A stretch of 45,709 nucleotides of DNA from UBA4408 sp002389785 (GCA_035438985.1 DAORJK010000021.1:1-45709), one strand, 5' to 3'. Shown: positions 16,607-25,633, counted from the stretch's first letter. The notes: a model not told the origin generated them from the letters alone. A program made the numbers and translations.

Positions 16607-17609
16607 TTGTTTGTTTATTAAGTAAGGGTAATAAAACTAATGAAATAATTCCAAGTATCAATATTACCAATAAACTGGAAGTCCAAACGATCCATGAAAA
16701 AGCAAATGCAATTACAAAGCTTATAAAGTAAGAAGCTGTAAGTAATTGAGTAACAAGTGCTTGATATGCACCTGTGCCACCTGGTACAAATATAATGGCT
16801 ACACTCCCAAAAGTTAAAATTGCGAGCGCAGCACCCCATCCTAAGGTGGTTGTTTCATCAAAACACAAAAAAGAACAGTATAAAATTAAAGCATAACATC
16901 CCCAAATCGCGACTGTGTAAGCAACAAAACCAAACGGGTTTTTTACATTTTTTACCGACTTCATTCCCTCCCAAAATCCCTTTATTGTTGCTAAAAATTT
17001 TCCGGAAAAAAGTTGCTGGAACTTATGCTTATATTTAAAGAAAACAACAATACATGTTAGGCAAAATAAGACGAACAGGAAGACAAATAGTAAATTTTCT
17101 TTCAAATGCATTAGTTTGTTTTGAAAGGGAGAAAGGATGGAATCATTCACTAGTTGAAAAATTCTGTGAAACTCAAGAAGCAAAGTCAAACCAAAAATAA
17201 TTAACAAGCAAATTACATCAACTGCCCTTTCTGTAATCACTGTTCCAAAAGATTCCGAAAATGGAATCTTTTCGTATTTTGTTAAAACACCACATCTTGA
17301 AACTTCTCCCAATCGAGGTAGCGCAAAATTTGCTAAGTAGCCAATCATCACCGCAAAAAAAGTAGTTGATACTTTAGGTTGGTGACCCAGTGCAGTTAAA
17401 AGCATTTTCCATCGCACTGCCCTAAACCAATGGCTAAGGCCACTGATAATCATGGCCACTGCTATCCAAATATATTTTGCTTCCTTAAAGGCTAGTAAAA
17501 TATTCTTTTTGTCACTGTCACTTAAATTTCTTGTAACAAGCCAAATTAGTAGAATTCCTATTCCCAGAAAAAACAGGGCTTTTAAAACATTGGCAAGTGA
17601 TTTATTCAT
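16584..17609 (-). CDS. Flippase-like membrane protein (lysylphosphatidylglycerol synthase TM-region family)
   Basis: 341 residues with about eight transmembrane segments. It resembles the UPF0104/LPG_synthase_TM family: SGLSHWFRAVRWKMLL early, GYLANFALPRLGEVSRCGVL (a very conserved loop) in the middle, and VPGGTGAYQALVTQLL late. The soluble acyl-/aminoacyl-transferase half of MprF is absent, so only a lipid-translocating or structural function can be suggested. It heads the operon-like run with rfaE2, the GT-C enzyme, radA and possibly kdsB. Confidence 0.85.
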   Translation of the reverse strand: MNKSLANVLKALFFLGIGILLIWLVTRNLSDSDKKNILLAFKEAKYIWIAVAMIISGLSHWFRAVRWKMLLTALGHQPKVSTTFFAVMIGYLANFALPRLGEVSRCGVLTKYEKIPFSESFGTVITERAVDVICLLIIFGLTLLLEFHRIFQLVNDSILSPFQNKLMHLKENLLFVFLFVLFCLTCIVVFFKYKHKFQQLFSGKFLATIKGFWEGMKSVKNVKNPFGFVAYTVAIWGCYALILYCSFLCFDETTTLGWGAALAILTFGSVAIIFVPGGTGAYQALVTQLLTASYFISFVIAFAFSWIVWTSSLLVILILGIISLVLLPLLNKQTNASASDF

Positions 17610-17662
17610 TCGTAGTTGGTCAATTTAAACAAGTTAGTTCATACTGTAAATCAGCAATCTGC

Positions 17663-18508
17663 TTAGTTATTTAATCGAATGTTGTCGATTAGTCTCACAG
17701 TTCCTACACGTACCACAATGAAACCCATTAGTGGTTTTACTGTGTTCCAATGGTTAGTTGGTTGAAGTTCTTCAGCATCAGCGATTTCAAAGTACTCTAA
17801 GCGAAAGCCCGGAATATGATTAATCTTTGTAAGTACAAACTGTTTAACTGTTTCGACCGGATGTTTAAAAGCCATTTGTTGCGCTTCAAGTAAGGTTCTG
17901 TAGATAGCCGAAGCAGCAACTCGTTCATTCGCTGAGAGTAAGGTATTTCTGGAACTCATTGCCAAGCCGTCCGTTTCACGCATAATTGGTACCCCCACTA
18001 TTCTAACAGGCAAGTGTAAATCGGCAGTAAATTTTCGAATAATTGCAAGTTGTTGAAAATCCTTTTCACCAAAATATGCGGTATGCGGTTGCACACAATC
18101 GAAAAGTCGTTTAACCACTTTGGCCATTCCTAAAAAGTGACCCGGACGAAAAACACCTTCCATTACTTTATCAAGTTTTCCAAAATCGAATTGGGTTGCA
18201 TCTTCTGATGCATACATCTCTTCTACATCCGGAACAAACACTACATCACAGCCTTGGCTTTCCAACAGTGTTAAATCGGCTGAAAGTGTTTTAGGATACT
18301 TATCAAAATCGTTCTTGTCGTTAAATTGCAATGGGTTTATGAAAATACTGCATACCACCACATCGTTTTCCTTTTTCGCAAATTGAATGAGGCTTAAATG
18401 GCCTTGGTGAAGGGCACCCATTGTAGCCACAAAACCAACTTTTTTGTTGTTTAGCTTACAAGTTGCCGTATAATTGCTAACTTCTTGCTTTTGTTTTAAA
18501 ACAATCAT
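17663..18508 (-). CDS. panC: Pantothenate synthetase (pantoate--beta-alanine ligase)
   Basis: 281 residues. ATP-dependent condensation of pantoate with beta-alanine to pantothenate, for coenzyme A. Motifs: FVATMGALHQGHLSL with the ATP-binding HQGH (34-37), SIFINPLQF, the GKLDKVMEG-type pantoate loop (FGKLDKVMEGVFRPGHF), GEKDFQQLAIIR, and MSSRN near the KMSKS position. The panD decarboxylase gene that often adjoins panC in Bacteroidota is not here; the 53 bases downstream hold nothing recognisable. Divergent from the GT5 gene at 18675. Confidence 0.97.
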   Translation of the reverse strand: MIVLKQKQEVSNYTATCKLNNKKVGFVATMGALHQGHLSLIQFAKKENDVVVCSIFINPLQFNDKNDFDKYPKTLSADLTLLESQGCDVVFVPDVEEMYASEDATQFDFGKLDKVMEGVFRPGHFLGMAKVVKRLFDCVQPHTAYFGEKDFQQLAIIRKFTADLHLPVRIVGVPIMRETDGLAMSSRNTLLSANERVAASAIYRTLLEAQQMAFKHPVETVKQFVLTKINHIPGFRLEYFEIADAEELQPTNHWNTVKPLMGFIVVRVGTVRLIDNIRLNN

Positions 18509-18605
18509 AAATGATGGCTTAGCTTTTAAAAGATGTATAAAATTGAAGATTACGGCATCAAAACCAAGTAATAATTTAAGGAAGTGGGCAAAGCTAATAT
18601 ATAAA

Positions 18606-18637
18606 CTTGAAATTGAGCAGATATTTTACTAAATTTG
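18606..18637 (+). promoter_or_regulatory. Bacteroidota-type promoter for the GT5-DUF4270-glmS run
   Basis: TAAATTTG (18630-18637) fits the -7 consensus TAnnTTTG, and CTTGA with TTG at 18607-18609 lies 20 bases upstream, close to the usual -33 spacing. It leaves a leader of about 30 bases before the ATG at 18675. Confidence 0.55.
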
Positions 18638-18674
18638 CACTTTGAAAAAATAACCTTAATCTAAACCAATCTAT

Positions 18675-19502
18675 ATGAAGAAAGCAAAAGTGTTATTTGT
18701 GTCTCAGGAAATATTCCCCTATTTAGATGAGAGTCCGATGGCCAACATTGGTCGATACCTGCCCCAGGGAATTCAAGAAAAAGGTAAAGAAATCAGAACA
18801 TTTATGCCTCGCTTCGGAAATGTAAACGAGCGAAGAAATCAATTGCACGAGGTTATCCGATTATCCGGAATGAATTTGATTATTAACGATAGCGATCATC
18901 CGCTAATTATTAAAGTTGCTTCAATTCAGAGTGCACGCATGCAAATATACTTTATTGATAATGAAGAATATTTCCAACGAAAACACACATTAGCTGATGA
19001 AAAAAATAATTATTTTGATGACAATGATGAACGTTCCGTATTTTTTTGCAGAGGGGTTATTGAAACAGTACGAAAATTAGGTTGGAGTCCAGATATTATT
19101 CACTGTCATGGATGGTTTACCAGTCCAATGCCAATTTATATTAAAAAAGCTTTCAAAGACGATCCTTTATTTGCCGATACAAAAATTATTTATTCAGTGT
19201 ATGACGATGGTTTTGAAAAACCATTGGATGCAAAATACAACAAGAAAATATTGTTGGATGGAGTAAATGATGCTGATGTAAAAAAATTGAAGGACCCTTC
19301 TTTTGTAAATATCAGCAAAACAGCAATGGACTATAGCGACGCTGTTATAAAAGGAAGTGAGAAAGTACATCCTGATTTAGAAAAATACTTTAAATCATTG
19401 AATAAGCCAACCCTTGGATTTAAAACTGTGGAAGAGTATGTTGATGCCTACTCAAACTTTTACGATGAAGTTTTAGAAGAATCAAATGTGTTGGCTGAAT
19501 AA
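18675..19502 (+). CDS. Glycogen/starch synthase-like GT5 N-terminal domain protein
   Basis: 275 residues, matching only the N-terminal Rossmann domain of GT5 glycogen synthases. Visible: KVLFVSQEIFPY at the start, FMPRFGNVNERRNQLHEVIR, the PDIIHCHGWFTS motif, and YFIDNEEYFQRK. The C-terminal nucleotide-sugar-binding domain of a normal GT-B enzyme (about 200 residues) is missing. This short form is common in Bacteroidota, so it is probably not a recent truncation. Activity as a synthase is doubtful; a regulatory or non-catalytic role is possible. It lies between panC and the DUF4270 lipoprotein, an arrangement I recall as conserved across the phylum. Confidence 0.8.
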   Translation: MKKAKVLFVSQEIFPYLDESPMANIGRYLPQGIQEKGKEIRTFMPRFGNVNERRNQLHEVIRLSGMNLIINDSDHPLIIKVASIQSARMQIYFIDNEEYFQRKHTLADEKNNYFDDNDERSVFFCRGVIETVRKLGWSPDIIHCHGWFTSPMPIYIKKAFKDDPLFADTKIIYSVYDDGFEKPLDAKYNKKILLDGVNDADVKKLKDPSFVNISKTAMDYSDAVIKGSEKVHPDLEKYFKSLNKPTLGFKTVEEYVDAYSNFYDEVLEESNVLAE

Positions 19503-19506
19503 GTTT

Positions 19507-20916
19507 ATGAAACAAAATACAAAGAAATTTAAATCAAATTTGATATACCTACTACAATCAACCATATCCTTTCTAAATTTAAAGAATTTAGAAAGGATAT
19601 TTTTTTTGTGCCTAATTGTTACCATTTATTCTTGCCGTGAAAAGGAATTTACGTCTATCGCTACTCTTCCGGAAAGTGATTTATTAAATGCACTGCATTA
19701 TACTTACAATGGTGCCAAGTCGTATACAATTGTTGAAGACGATTCGCTCCTGATTGACGAACGACCATTTAGTTTACTTGGTTCATATATAGATCCTGTA
19801 TTTGGAAAATGTGAAGCAGGTTTTACCACCCAATTTATTTTAAGTGAAGTATCACCTGATTTTACAAAAGGGGGGTCAACACCTATCGTTGACTCGGTGG
19901 TGCTTTCGTTAGAATATAGCGATTCATACGGAGATATTAAAAAATTAAATGGTCAACAAACAGTTGAGGTATTTGAATTAGTGAAAGATACCAAAGTTGC
20001 AGATACGTATTATTCTTCAAGTGTTTCAATTGACTCTTTTTTTGTAGCAGCCAATAAAATTGGTACAAAAACATTTTTGCCTGATTTAGTTTCGAGTGTA
20101 AAGGTTGATACGGTGTATGAAAATCCACAGCTCAGAATACAACTTGACAAGACACTTTTTGCAAAAAAAATTATGGGACAGGCACCATTTAATAATGAAG
20201 CCTTAAAAAGTGATGATGAGTTTAAAAAATACTTTAAAGGCTTATATATACGTGCAAACAATCCCAATCAAGCAGTAAATCAAGGAGGGATAATTTCGTT
20301 TAACTTATTAGGAACCACTTCTAAATTAACTACTTATTACCACAACGACAGTATTGCCAAAGGAAAGTTTGAATATAAAATTACTGCTTCTGATTGCGCT
20401 CGTTTAAATATTTTCAAACACGAATATTCTAATGCTTCTTTAATTCAGGCTCAATTATCTAATCCAACTTTAGGACAACAACAAATTTATGTACAAGCAA
20501 TGGCAGGATTACGAAGCAAAATTGAAATCCCTTTTTTAAAACAACTTATCGATTCGGGACCCATTGCTGTGCATAAGGCAGAAATTATTTTTAAAATTGT
20601 AGAACCTTTAACCGGAAAATACGTTCCAAGCAGCAGATTGTTTTTATCGGGAATCGATAGCAGTGGAAATAGAGTTATTTTACCGGATGTTTTTGAAATT
20701 TCGGCTTTTTCGGGTGATTATTATGGAGGCACGTATGACGCCGATAAAAAAGAATACCGGTTTAATATTGCCAGATATGTACAACAAGTGATTAGAAAAA
20801 ACTATACCGATTACGGATTTTATCTTCAAACAGCATCCCCTTCTACTACAGCAAATCGAGTGGTGTTGCAAGGTGGAACAAACATCCAATTTAATTTAAC
20901 TTATACTAAACTTTAA
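19507..20916 (+). CDS. DUF4270 family lipoprotein
   Basis: 469 residues from the ATG at 19507, which begins 4 bases after the preceding stop. An in-frame ATG at 19486 overlaps the upstream gene and is less likely. The lipobox-like IVTIYSC ends at Cys43, followed by REKEF, typical of Bacteroidota surface lipoproteins. The signal region is unusually long, with a Lys-rich start and two hydrophobic stretches, and a terminator-like hairpin lies within it. The rest is beta-rich with VDSVVLSLEYSD and FNLLGTTSKLTTYYHND, consistent with DUF4270. Function is unknown. The gene precedes glmS by 11 bases. Confidence 0.82.
   Translation: MKQNTKKFKSNLIYLLQSTISFLNLKNLERIFFLCLIVTIYSCREKEFTSIATLPESDLLNALHYTYNGAKSYTIVEDDSLLIDERPFSLLGSYIDPVFGKCEAGFTTQFILSEVSPDFTKGGSTPIVDSVVLSLEYSDSYGDIKKLNGQQTVEVFELVKDTKVADTYYSSSVSIDSFFVAANKIGTKTFLPDLVSSVKVDTVYENPQLRIQLDKTLFAKKIMGQAPFNNEALKSDDEFKKYFKGLYIRANNPNQAVNQGGIISFNLLGTTSKLTTYYHNDSIAKGKFEYKITASDCARLNIFKHEYSNASLIQAQLSNPTLGQQQIYVQAMAGLRSKIEIPFLKQLIDSGPIAVHKAEIIFKIVEPLTGKYVPSSRLFLSGIDSSGNRVILPDVFEISAFSGDYYGGTYDADKKEYRFNIARYVQQVIRKNYTDYGFYLQTASPSTTANRVVLQGGTNIQFNLTYTKL
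19564..19607 (+). terminator. Perfect 16-bp terminator-like hairpin inside the DUF4270 5' coding region
   Basis: Arms ATATCCTTTCTAAATT (19564-19579) and AATTTAGAAAGGATAT (19585-19600) are exactly complementary around the 5-nt loop TAAAG, and seven more T follow at once. The structure is AT-rich but has the full shape of an intrinsic terminator. It would lie 62 bases after the GT5 stop and within the lipoprotein signal-peptide codons. It could be the GT5 terminator, an attenuator of DUF4270-glmS, or an RNA-stability element. Confidence 0.6.
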
Positions 20917-20927
20917 AACAAAAAATT

Positions 20928-22769
20928 ATGTGTGGAATTGTAGCTTACATTGGTGAAAAAAATGCTTATCCAATAATTATTAAAGGATTGCACCGCCTTG
21001 AGTATCGTGGTTATGACAGTGCGGGTATTGCTTTATTAAATAGTACTTTAAATGTTTACAAATGCAAAGGGAAGGTTTCTGATTTAGAAACTCACATTGC
21101 AAAAAGCAGTACCGAAGGTACTATTGGTATTGGTCATACGCGTTGGGCTACACACGGAGTTCCCAATGATGCAAATGCACATCCACATCATTCAGAAAGC
21201 AAAGATTTGGTGATTATACACAACGGAATTATTGAGAATTATGCTTCATTAAAAGCAGAGTTAATAAAACGTGGTCATAATTTTAACAGCGATACTGATA
21301 CAGAAGTCTTGATTCATCTGATAGAAGATATCATGTTGAAAGAAAAAATAGGATTGGTGGAAGCGGTTCGTTTGGCATTAAACGAAGTTTCGGGTGCATA
21401 TGCCATTGTAGTGATGAGTAAAAATGATCCTGATTTATTAGTTGCTGCAAAAAAAGGAAGCCCGTTAGTAATAGGTATTGGAAAAGGTGAATTCTTTTGC
21501 GCATCAGATGCTACACCAATTATTGAATACACAAAAAATGTAGTTTATCTTGAAGAAGAAGAAATTGCAGTATTAAGAAGAAACGAAGAAATAAAAATCA
21601 TCAACATAAAGAATCAAAAGAAAACTCCTTATATACAGGAATTAGAAATGCAATTGGAAGCTATTGAAAAAGGCGGATATGAGCATTTTATGTTGAAAGA
21701 AATATTTGAGCAACCACGTTCTATTAAAGATAGCATGCGGGGTCGTATTCGTACTGAAGGAGGCTCCTTGGTGCGACTTGGCGGGATTGCCGAATACATG
21801 CAAAAAATTGTAAATGCCAACCGCATCATAATTATTGGATGTGGAACTTCTTGGCATGCCGGTATGGTTGGTGAATATTTAATAGAGGATTTAGCCCGCA
21901 TTCCGGTTGAAGTTGAATATGCTTCTGAATTCAGATACCGAAACCCGATTATTAGTGAGCGCGATGTGATTATAGCCATTTCGCAAAGTGGTGAAACTGC
22001 CGATACCCTAGCTGCTATTGAACTCGCTAAATCAAAAGGGGCAACAATTTTGGGAATTTGCAATGTTGCAGGTTCTTCTATTGCAAGAGCATCACATGCA
22101 GGTTCATACACACATGCCGGACCTGAAATTGGAGTTGCGTCAACGAAAGCTTTTACCGCACAAGTTACTGTTCTTACACTAATGGCCTTGAATATTGCGC
22201 AACGCAAGGGAACAATTACCAGTTCAAGATTCAACCAATTAGTTACTGAATTAGTAAGCGTTCCTGAAAAAGTTGAAAAAGTATTAAAAAACAATGCTAA
22301 AATTTTAGAGCTTGCTGCTAAAATAAAAGATGCAAGCAATGCTTTGTATTTAGGAAGAGGCAATAGTTTTCCGGTTGCATTAGAAGGTGCGTTGAAATTA
22401 AAAGAGATATCGTATATACATGCTGAAGGATATCCTGCAGCTGAAATGAAGCACGGTCCAATTGCCTTAATTGATGAAGAAATGCCGGTAATTGTAATTG
22501 CTACTAAAGGTGCTTCGTACGAAAAAGTGGTAAGCAATATACAAGAAGTTAAAGCTCGAAAAGGAAAAATAATTGCAGTCGTAACTGAAGGAGATGAACA
22601 AGTTAAAGGTATGGCTGATTATGTGATTGAAGTTCCAGAAACGGATGATGTATTAGTACCTTTAATTTCAGTAATTCCGTTACAATTATTATCTTATCAT
22701 ATTGCAGTAATGCGCGGGTGTAATGTGGATCAACCTCGCAATTTAGCGAAGTCGGTAACTGTTGAATAA
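20928..22769 (+). CDS. glmS: Glutamine--fructose-6-phosphate aminotransferase (isomerising)
   Basis: 613 residues, normal length. Makes glucosamine 6-phosphate from fructose 6-phosphate and glutamine, feeding UDP-GlcNAc, peptidoglycan, LPS and the amino sugars made by the neighbouring loci. The N-terminal Ntn-type glutaminase starts MCGIVAYIG with Cys2 as nucleophile; GHTRWATHG and HNGIIENY follow. Two SIS domains come next (IGCGTSWHAG, SQSGETADTL; LGRGNSFPVALEGALKLKE, AEMKHGPIALI), ending with the family-typical NLAKSVTVE. No glmS ribozyme is expected or seen in the 11-base gap before it. Transcription ends at the hairpin at 22788-22821. Confidence 0.98.
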   Translation: MCGIVAYIGEKNAYPIIIKGLHRLEYRGYDSAGIALLNSTLNVYKCKGKVSDLETHIAKSSTEGTIGIGHTRWATHGVPNDANAHPHHSESKDLVIIHNGIIENYASLKAELIKRGHNFNSDTDTEVLIHLIEDIMLKEKIGLVEAVRLALNEVSGAYAIVVMSKNDPDLLVAAKKGSPLVIGIGKGEFFCASDATPIIEYTKNVVYLEEEEIAVLRRNEEIKIINIKNQKKTPYIQELEMQLEAIEKGGYEHFMLKEIFEQPRSIKDSMRGRIRTEGGSLVRLGGIAEYMQKIVNANRIIIIGCGTSWHAGMVGEYLIEDLARIPVEVEYASEFRYRNPIISERDVIIAISQSGETADTLAAIELAKSKGATILGICNVAGSSIARASHAGSYTHAGPEIGVASTKAFTAQVTVLTLMALNIAQRKGTITSSRFNQLVTELVSVPEKVEKVLKNNAKILELAAKIKDASNALYLGRGNSFPVALEGALKLKEISYIHAEGYPAAEMKHGPIALIDEEMPVIVIATKGASYEKVVSNIQEVKARKGKIIAVVTEGDEQVKGMADYVIEVPETDDVLVPLISVIPLQLLSYHIAVMRGCNVDQPRNLAKSVTVE

Positions 22770-22784
22770 ACCCCTTTTAATTAT

Positions 22785-22821
22785 AAAAAAAACCACAGAG
22801 TTTATCTTCTGTGGTTTTTTT
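22785..22821 (+). terminator. Bidirectional terminator between glmS and the polysaccharide cluster
   Basis: Arms ACCACAGA and TCTGTGGT (about 22792-22799 and 22808-22815), extended by flanking A and T runs on both sides, so the hairpin carries a T-tract in either direction. It separates the convergent glmS and the last gene of the minus-strand glycan cluster. Confidence 0.85.
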
Positions 22822-22833
22822 GCGTTTATCGAA

Positions 22834-23580
22834 TTAGCTAAAGAATTGTCCAAGTTTCGAAAGTGGTTTCATCAATAAGGTATAAAACTTAGGTTTAATT
22901 CCATTTATATCCCAGGCCAATTTATCTTCCCTATTAGCTTTTATGCGGTTCATTAAACTTATATTGCTCTTACCTCCTACCCTCATTTTTACGAGCACTT
23001 TGGGTAAATATGCTGCCTTTATTTGATGCAGATGGAGCATGCGCAACATCAACTCATAATCGGCTGCCGACTTTAATTTCAAATTAAAAAGCCCGTATTT
23101 TTTATAACAATCATTCTTAATAAAAAAAGTGGGATGCGGTGGCATCCATCCTTTAAAAAATAGGCCATGTTCATACTTTCCAGAAACCCAGTTTCGCTTT
23201 ACGATGTTGGTATCCTGCCGGTCAACATATTGCAAATCTCCATAAACACAATCAGCATTTTGTCGCCGGAGTTCATTAACCACCTCTTCTATCACAGTAC
23301 TGTTCACGTAAAAGTCGTCGGAATTCAATACTCCAACAAGTTCACCACTGGCTAATAAAATTCCTTTGTTGATAGCATCGTAAATTCCATTATCAGGCTC
23401 CGAAATAACTTTCGACAATCTTGACTTGTAACGACCAATAATTTCAAGTGTTGTGTCGGTCGATTGTCCGTCGACGATTATATATTCGATATTCGTATAG
23501 CTTTGAGATAGTACTGAAATTAAGGTATTTTCAATAGTTTCAGCACTGTTATAACAAACTGTAACAATAGATACTTTCAC
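22834..23580 (-). CDS. Family 2 glycosyltransferase
   Basis: 248 residues, GT-A fold, cytosolic or membrane-associated. SIVTVCYNSAETIENTLISV at the N-terminus, IVDGQSTDTT (nucleotide-binding Asp), EPDNGIYDAINKG and the metal-binding VLNSDDFY motif form the standard WcaA-like core. The C-terminal part (KSAADYELMLRM, KVLVKMRVGGKSN) is typical of repeat-unit-assembling GT2 enzymes. Donor and linkage cannot be inferred. It is the last gene of the minus-strand glycan cluster, 9 bases after the FkbM gene. Confidence 0.92.
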   Translation of the reverse strand: MKVSIVTVCYNSAETIENTLISVLSQSYTNIEYIIVDGQSTDTTLEIIGRYKSRLSKVISEPDNGIYDAINKGILLASGELVGVLNSDDFYVNSTVIEEVVNELRRQNADCVYGDLQYVDRQDTNIVKRNWVSGKYEHGLFFKGWMPPHPTFFIKNDCYKKYGLFNLKLKSAADYELMLRMLHLHQIKAAYLPKVLVKMRVGGKSNISLMNRIKANREDKLAWDINGIKPKFYTLLMKPLSKLGQFFS

Positions 23581-23589
23581 GATAAAAAC

Positions 23590-24411
23590 TTAATAGCCTT
23601 TTAGGAAAATTATATTATCGTTGTAACCCGATAAAATGGTATCTACCTTTTTTAATGAAAAAGGATAGGGTTTGGGTAAATAGGCCGTAAAGCCTAGCGT
23701 TTTAGTTACATAATCCAACAATTCGTTTGGAGAATAACCTGCTTTTTTACAATGCTCTTCAATAATTTCCATCACCAAAATTAATTTAGGCATTCGGTTG
23801 ATGGTTTTTGTAGCACCTTTTAAAAAACTCAATTCCCCTCCTTCGATATCTACTTTTATTACGTCGATGTTTTGAATGTTATTTTCAATGCAGTATTCAT
23901 CAAAAGGACGCAATTCAATTGTTTCTGAAAAATCGGAATTTGTTTTATAAACACTCGATGTACCAAGGTTTGATTTACTAAAACGTATCGTTAATGTTTC
24001 ACTCTTATCTGATAAACCAAATGGATTTGCTTTAATATTTGGCAAGTTATTTAGTGCCAAATTATTTTGAAAAAGCTTAAAAATATAGGGATTGGGTTCA
24101 AAAGAATGCACCTGACCTTGTGATAAAAATTTTGCCATGGTGATGGAATAAAATCCAATATTGGTTCCAACATCAATAAACGTATAATTGGGTTTACACA
24201 ATTTTAGCAAGTGACGTATGGTATTTTTTTCATAGATATCGTATAAATAAATCTGACGCATTTGATATTCGTCCAAGTCTAAACTCCAAGTGATATTGTG
24301 GGTTGAGGTATACTCAACTATTTTATGCGGTAAATTAACTTTGCCTGCGAGCCAGTGCTTGCCATACTCAATAGGAAATTTTCGCAGATAGGTCAACAAT
24401 AAATTATTCAT
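23590..24411 (-). CDS. FkbM family methyltransferase
   Basis: 273 residues. S-adenosylmethionine-dependent O-methyltransferase fold: motif I FIDVGTNIGFYS (79-90) binds SAM, HSFEPNP carries the acidic residue for the ribose, and VIKVDIEGGELSFLKG is the FkbM-specific post-motif. In glycan clusters such enzymes methylate a hydroxyl on a sugar residue. It is placed between two glycosyltransferase genes and separated by 64 bases from the upstream one, without a visible promoter or terminator. Confidence 0.92.
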   Translation of the reverse strand: MNNLLLTYLRKFPIEYGKHWLAGKVNLPHKIVEYTSTHNITWSLDLDEYQMRQIYLYDIYEKNTIRHLLKLCKPNYTFIDVGTNIGFYSITMAKFLSQGQVHSFEPNPYIFKLFQNNLALNNLPNIKANPFGLSDKSETLTIRFSKSNLGTSSVYKTNSDFSETIELRPFDEYCIENNIQNIDVIKVDIEGGELSFLKGATKTINRMPKLILVMEIIEEHCKKAGYSPNELLDYVTKTLGFTAYLPKPYPFSLKKVDTILSGYNDNIIFLKGY

Positions 24412-24475
24412 TAGTATCAGAGAAGTATTTTAAGATGGATTTATGATTGATGTTTAAAAACAGTAAAAATAGCAA

Positions 24476-25633
24476 TTATGAAAGCGCAAGGTTGTAAATT
24501 TCTTCCATACGTTTTGTATAGCTAGTTAAATCGTGTTCATTTTTAATACGAAGCATAGCCTTTTCGCCCTTTTCGCGAATCTGAGTCGGGTTTTTTAGCG
24601 CATCCAGTACATACATATAAAGCTTTTCCTGAACGATGCTTGAGAAAGTGTTTTTTTGCTCCGCACCTCTTGGAATCGATCTTCCATCTTCATACAAGGG
24701 AACATCTATCATCCAACCAACTGAATTGTTATTATTTTCAGGCAATGCTGCTCCATTGGTAGAAATTACAGGACAACCAAAAGCTTGGCATTCCAACACA
24801 TAAAATGCATAAGTATCGTCGTATGTAGGTAATAAACCTATATCGGTTGAGCGAAGCAGTTGAAGTACCTTGTCATTTGGTAAACTTGTATAATGCTTAA
24901 TTTGTTTATGTTTGGCAATAACACCCAATACATAGTCCTTGTCTTCTTTAGTTGATTTAGAAGCATAATCACCATAATTCAAAGAAGAAATTATGTTTAA
25001 ACATACAGGCTGTTTTTCTGTAAGCAAACGGTCAAAAACGCGAATAATTTCTAACCCACCTTTTCTAAAAAAGTCAGCTCCGGTGATGGTAAAAGTTAAA
25101 AAATCGGGATGAGTTGTTTTCTCTTCAAAAGAGTTTATCATGAGTTTTTGAGGGGCATGCAATACTTCTACTTTGCTCATAATCTCTTCTTCATACTTTC
25201 CGTACTCCTGAAGATAACGAATTTGTGAACGCTTGGCATAGTTGCTTAAGGCAAGCAACTTTTTACAACTTGGATGAGCCGCACGCTGCAATGCATAATT
25301 GATGTAACGATTCTCCTCTTTGTAAACACCCGGATGATGTGCATCTCTTGGAATATATCGTTCAAAAGTGCAGATCCAAGGCTGATTACCCATGTTTACA
25401 GCATTTAAAAAGTGAAGTAAGTCATACTTGTTTAATCCTGCATCGTAAAATAAATTGGTTAAAAAACGATGAGGTTTCTTTTTCAATTTCCAATACAGGT
25501 GCGCAGGAACACGCATAAAATCTTTTAATTTAACTACTTCATAATTTTCAAATGGCAAAGTAGCAAACAAACGAATTTGGCTATAAGTAATGCTGTGTGT
25601 TCCTACAATACGCTTTGCTGAATTGTTGCTCAT
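24476..25633 (-). CDS. GT4-like family 1 glycosyltransferase
   Basis: 385 residues, GT-B fold. The C-terminal half has the retaining GT4 hallmarks: TITGADFFRKGGLEII (donor-binding region), HYTSLPNDKVLQLLRSTDIGLLPTYDDTYAF, and LECQAFGCPVISTNGAALPE with the catalytic-loop Glu. The N-terminal acceptor half is divergent, lacking the common GG(A/V)E loop, and I recognise no named subfamily. Its neighbours are the FkbM methyltransferase and the WcaF-like acetyltransferase (9 bases away), consistent with repeat-unit assembly. Confidence 0.85.
   Translation of the reverse strand: MSNNSAKRIVGTHSITYSQIRLFATLPFENYEVVKLKDFMRVPAHLYWKLKKKPHRFLTNLFYDAGLNKYDLLHFLNAVNMGNQPWICTFERYIPRDAHHPGVYKEENRYINYALQRAAHPSCKKLLALSNYAKRSQIRYLQEYGKYEEEIMSKVEVLHAPQKLMINSFEEKTTHPDFLTFTITGADFFRKGGLEIIRVFDRLLTEKQPVCLNIISSLNYGDYASKSTKEDKDYVLGVIAKHKQIKHYTSLPNDKVLQLLRSTDIGLLPTYDDTYAFYVLECQAFGCPVISTNGAALPENNNNSVGWMIDVPLYEDGRSIPRGAEQKNTFSSIVQEKLYMYVLDALKNPTQIREKGEKAMLRIKNEHDLTSYTKRMEEIYNLALS

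Noticed and set aside
17610..17662. A panD gene or remnant beside panC
   Set aside because: The 53-base gap has no coding potential and no panD-like motif.
20917..20927. Possible glmS ribozyme before glmS
   Set aside because: Only 11 bases separate the genes, far too short, and the ribozyme is typical of Firmicutes-related groups.
21629..22537. A 302-codon open frame antisense to glmS
   Set aside because: It lies wholly inside a well-conserved gene and its translation has no recognisable domain or signal; it is a by-product of glmS codon use.
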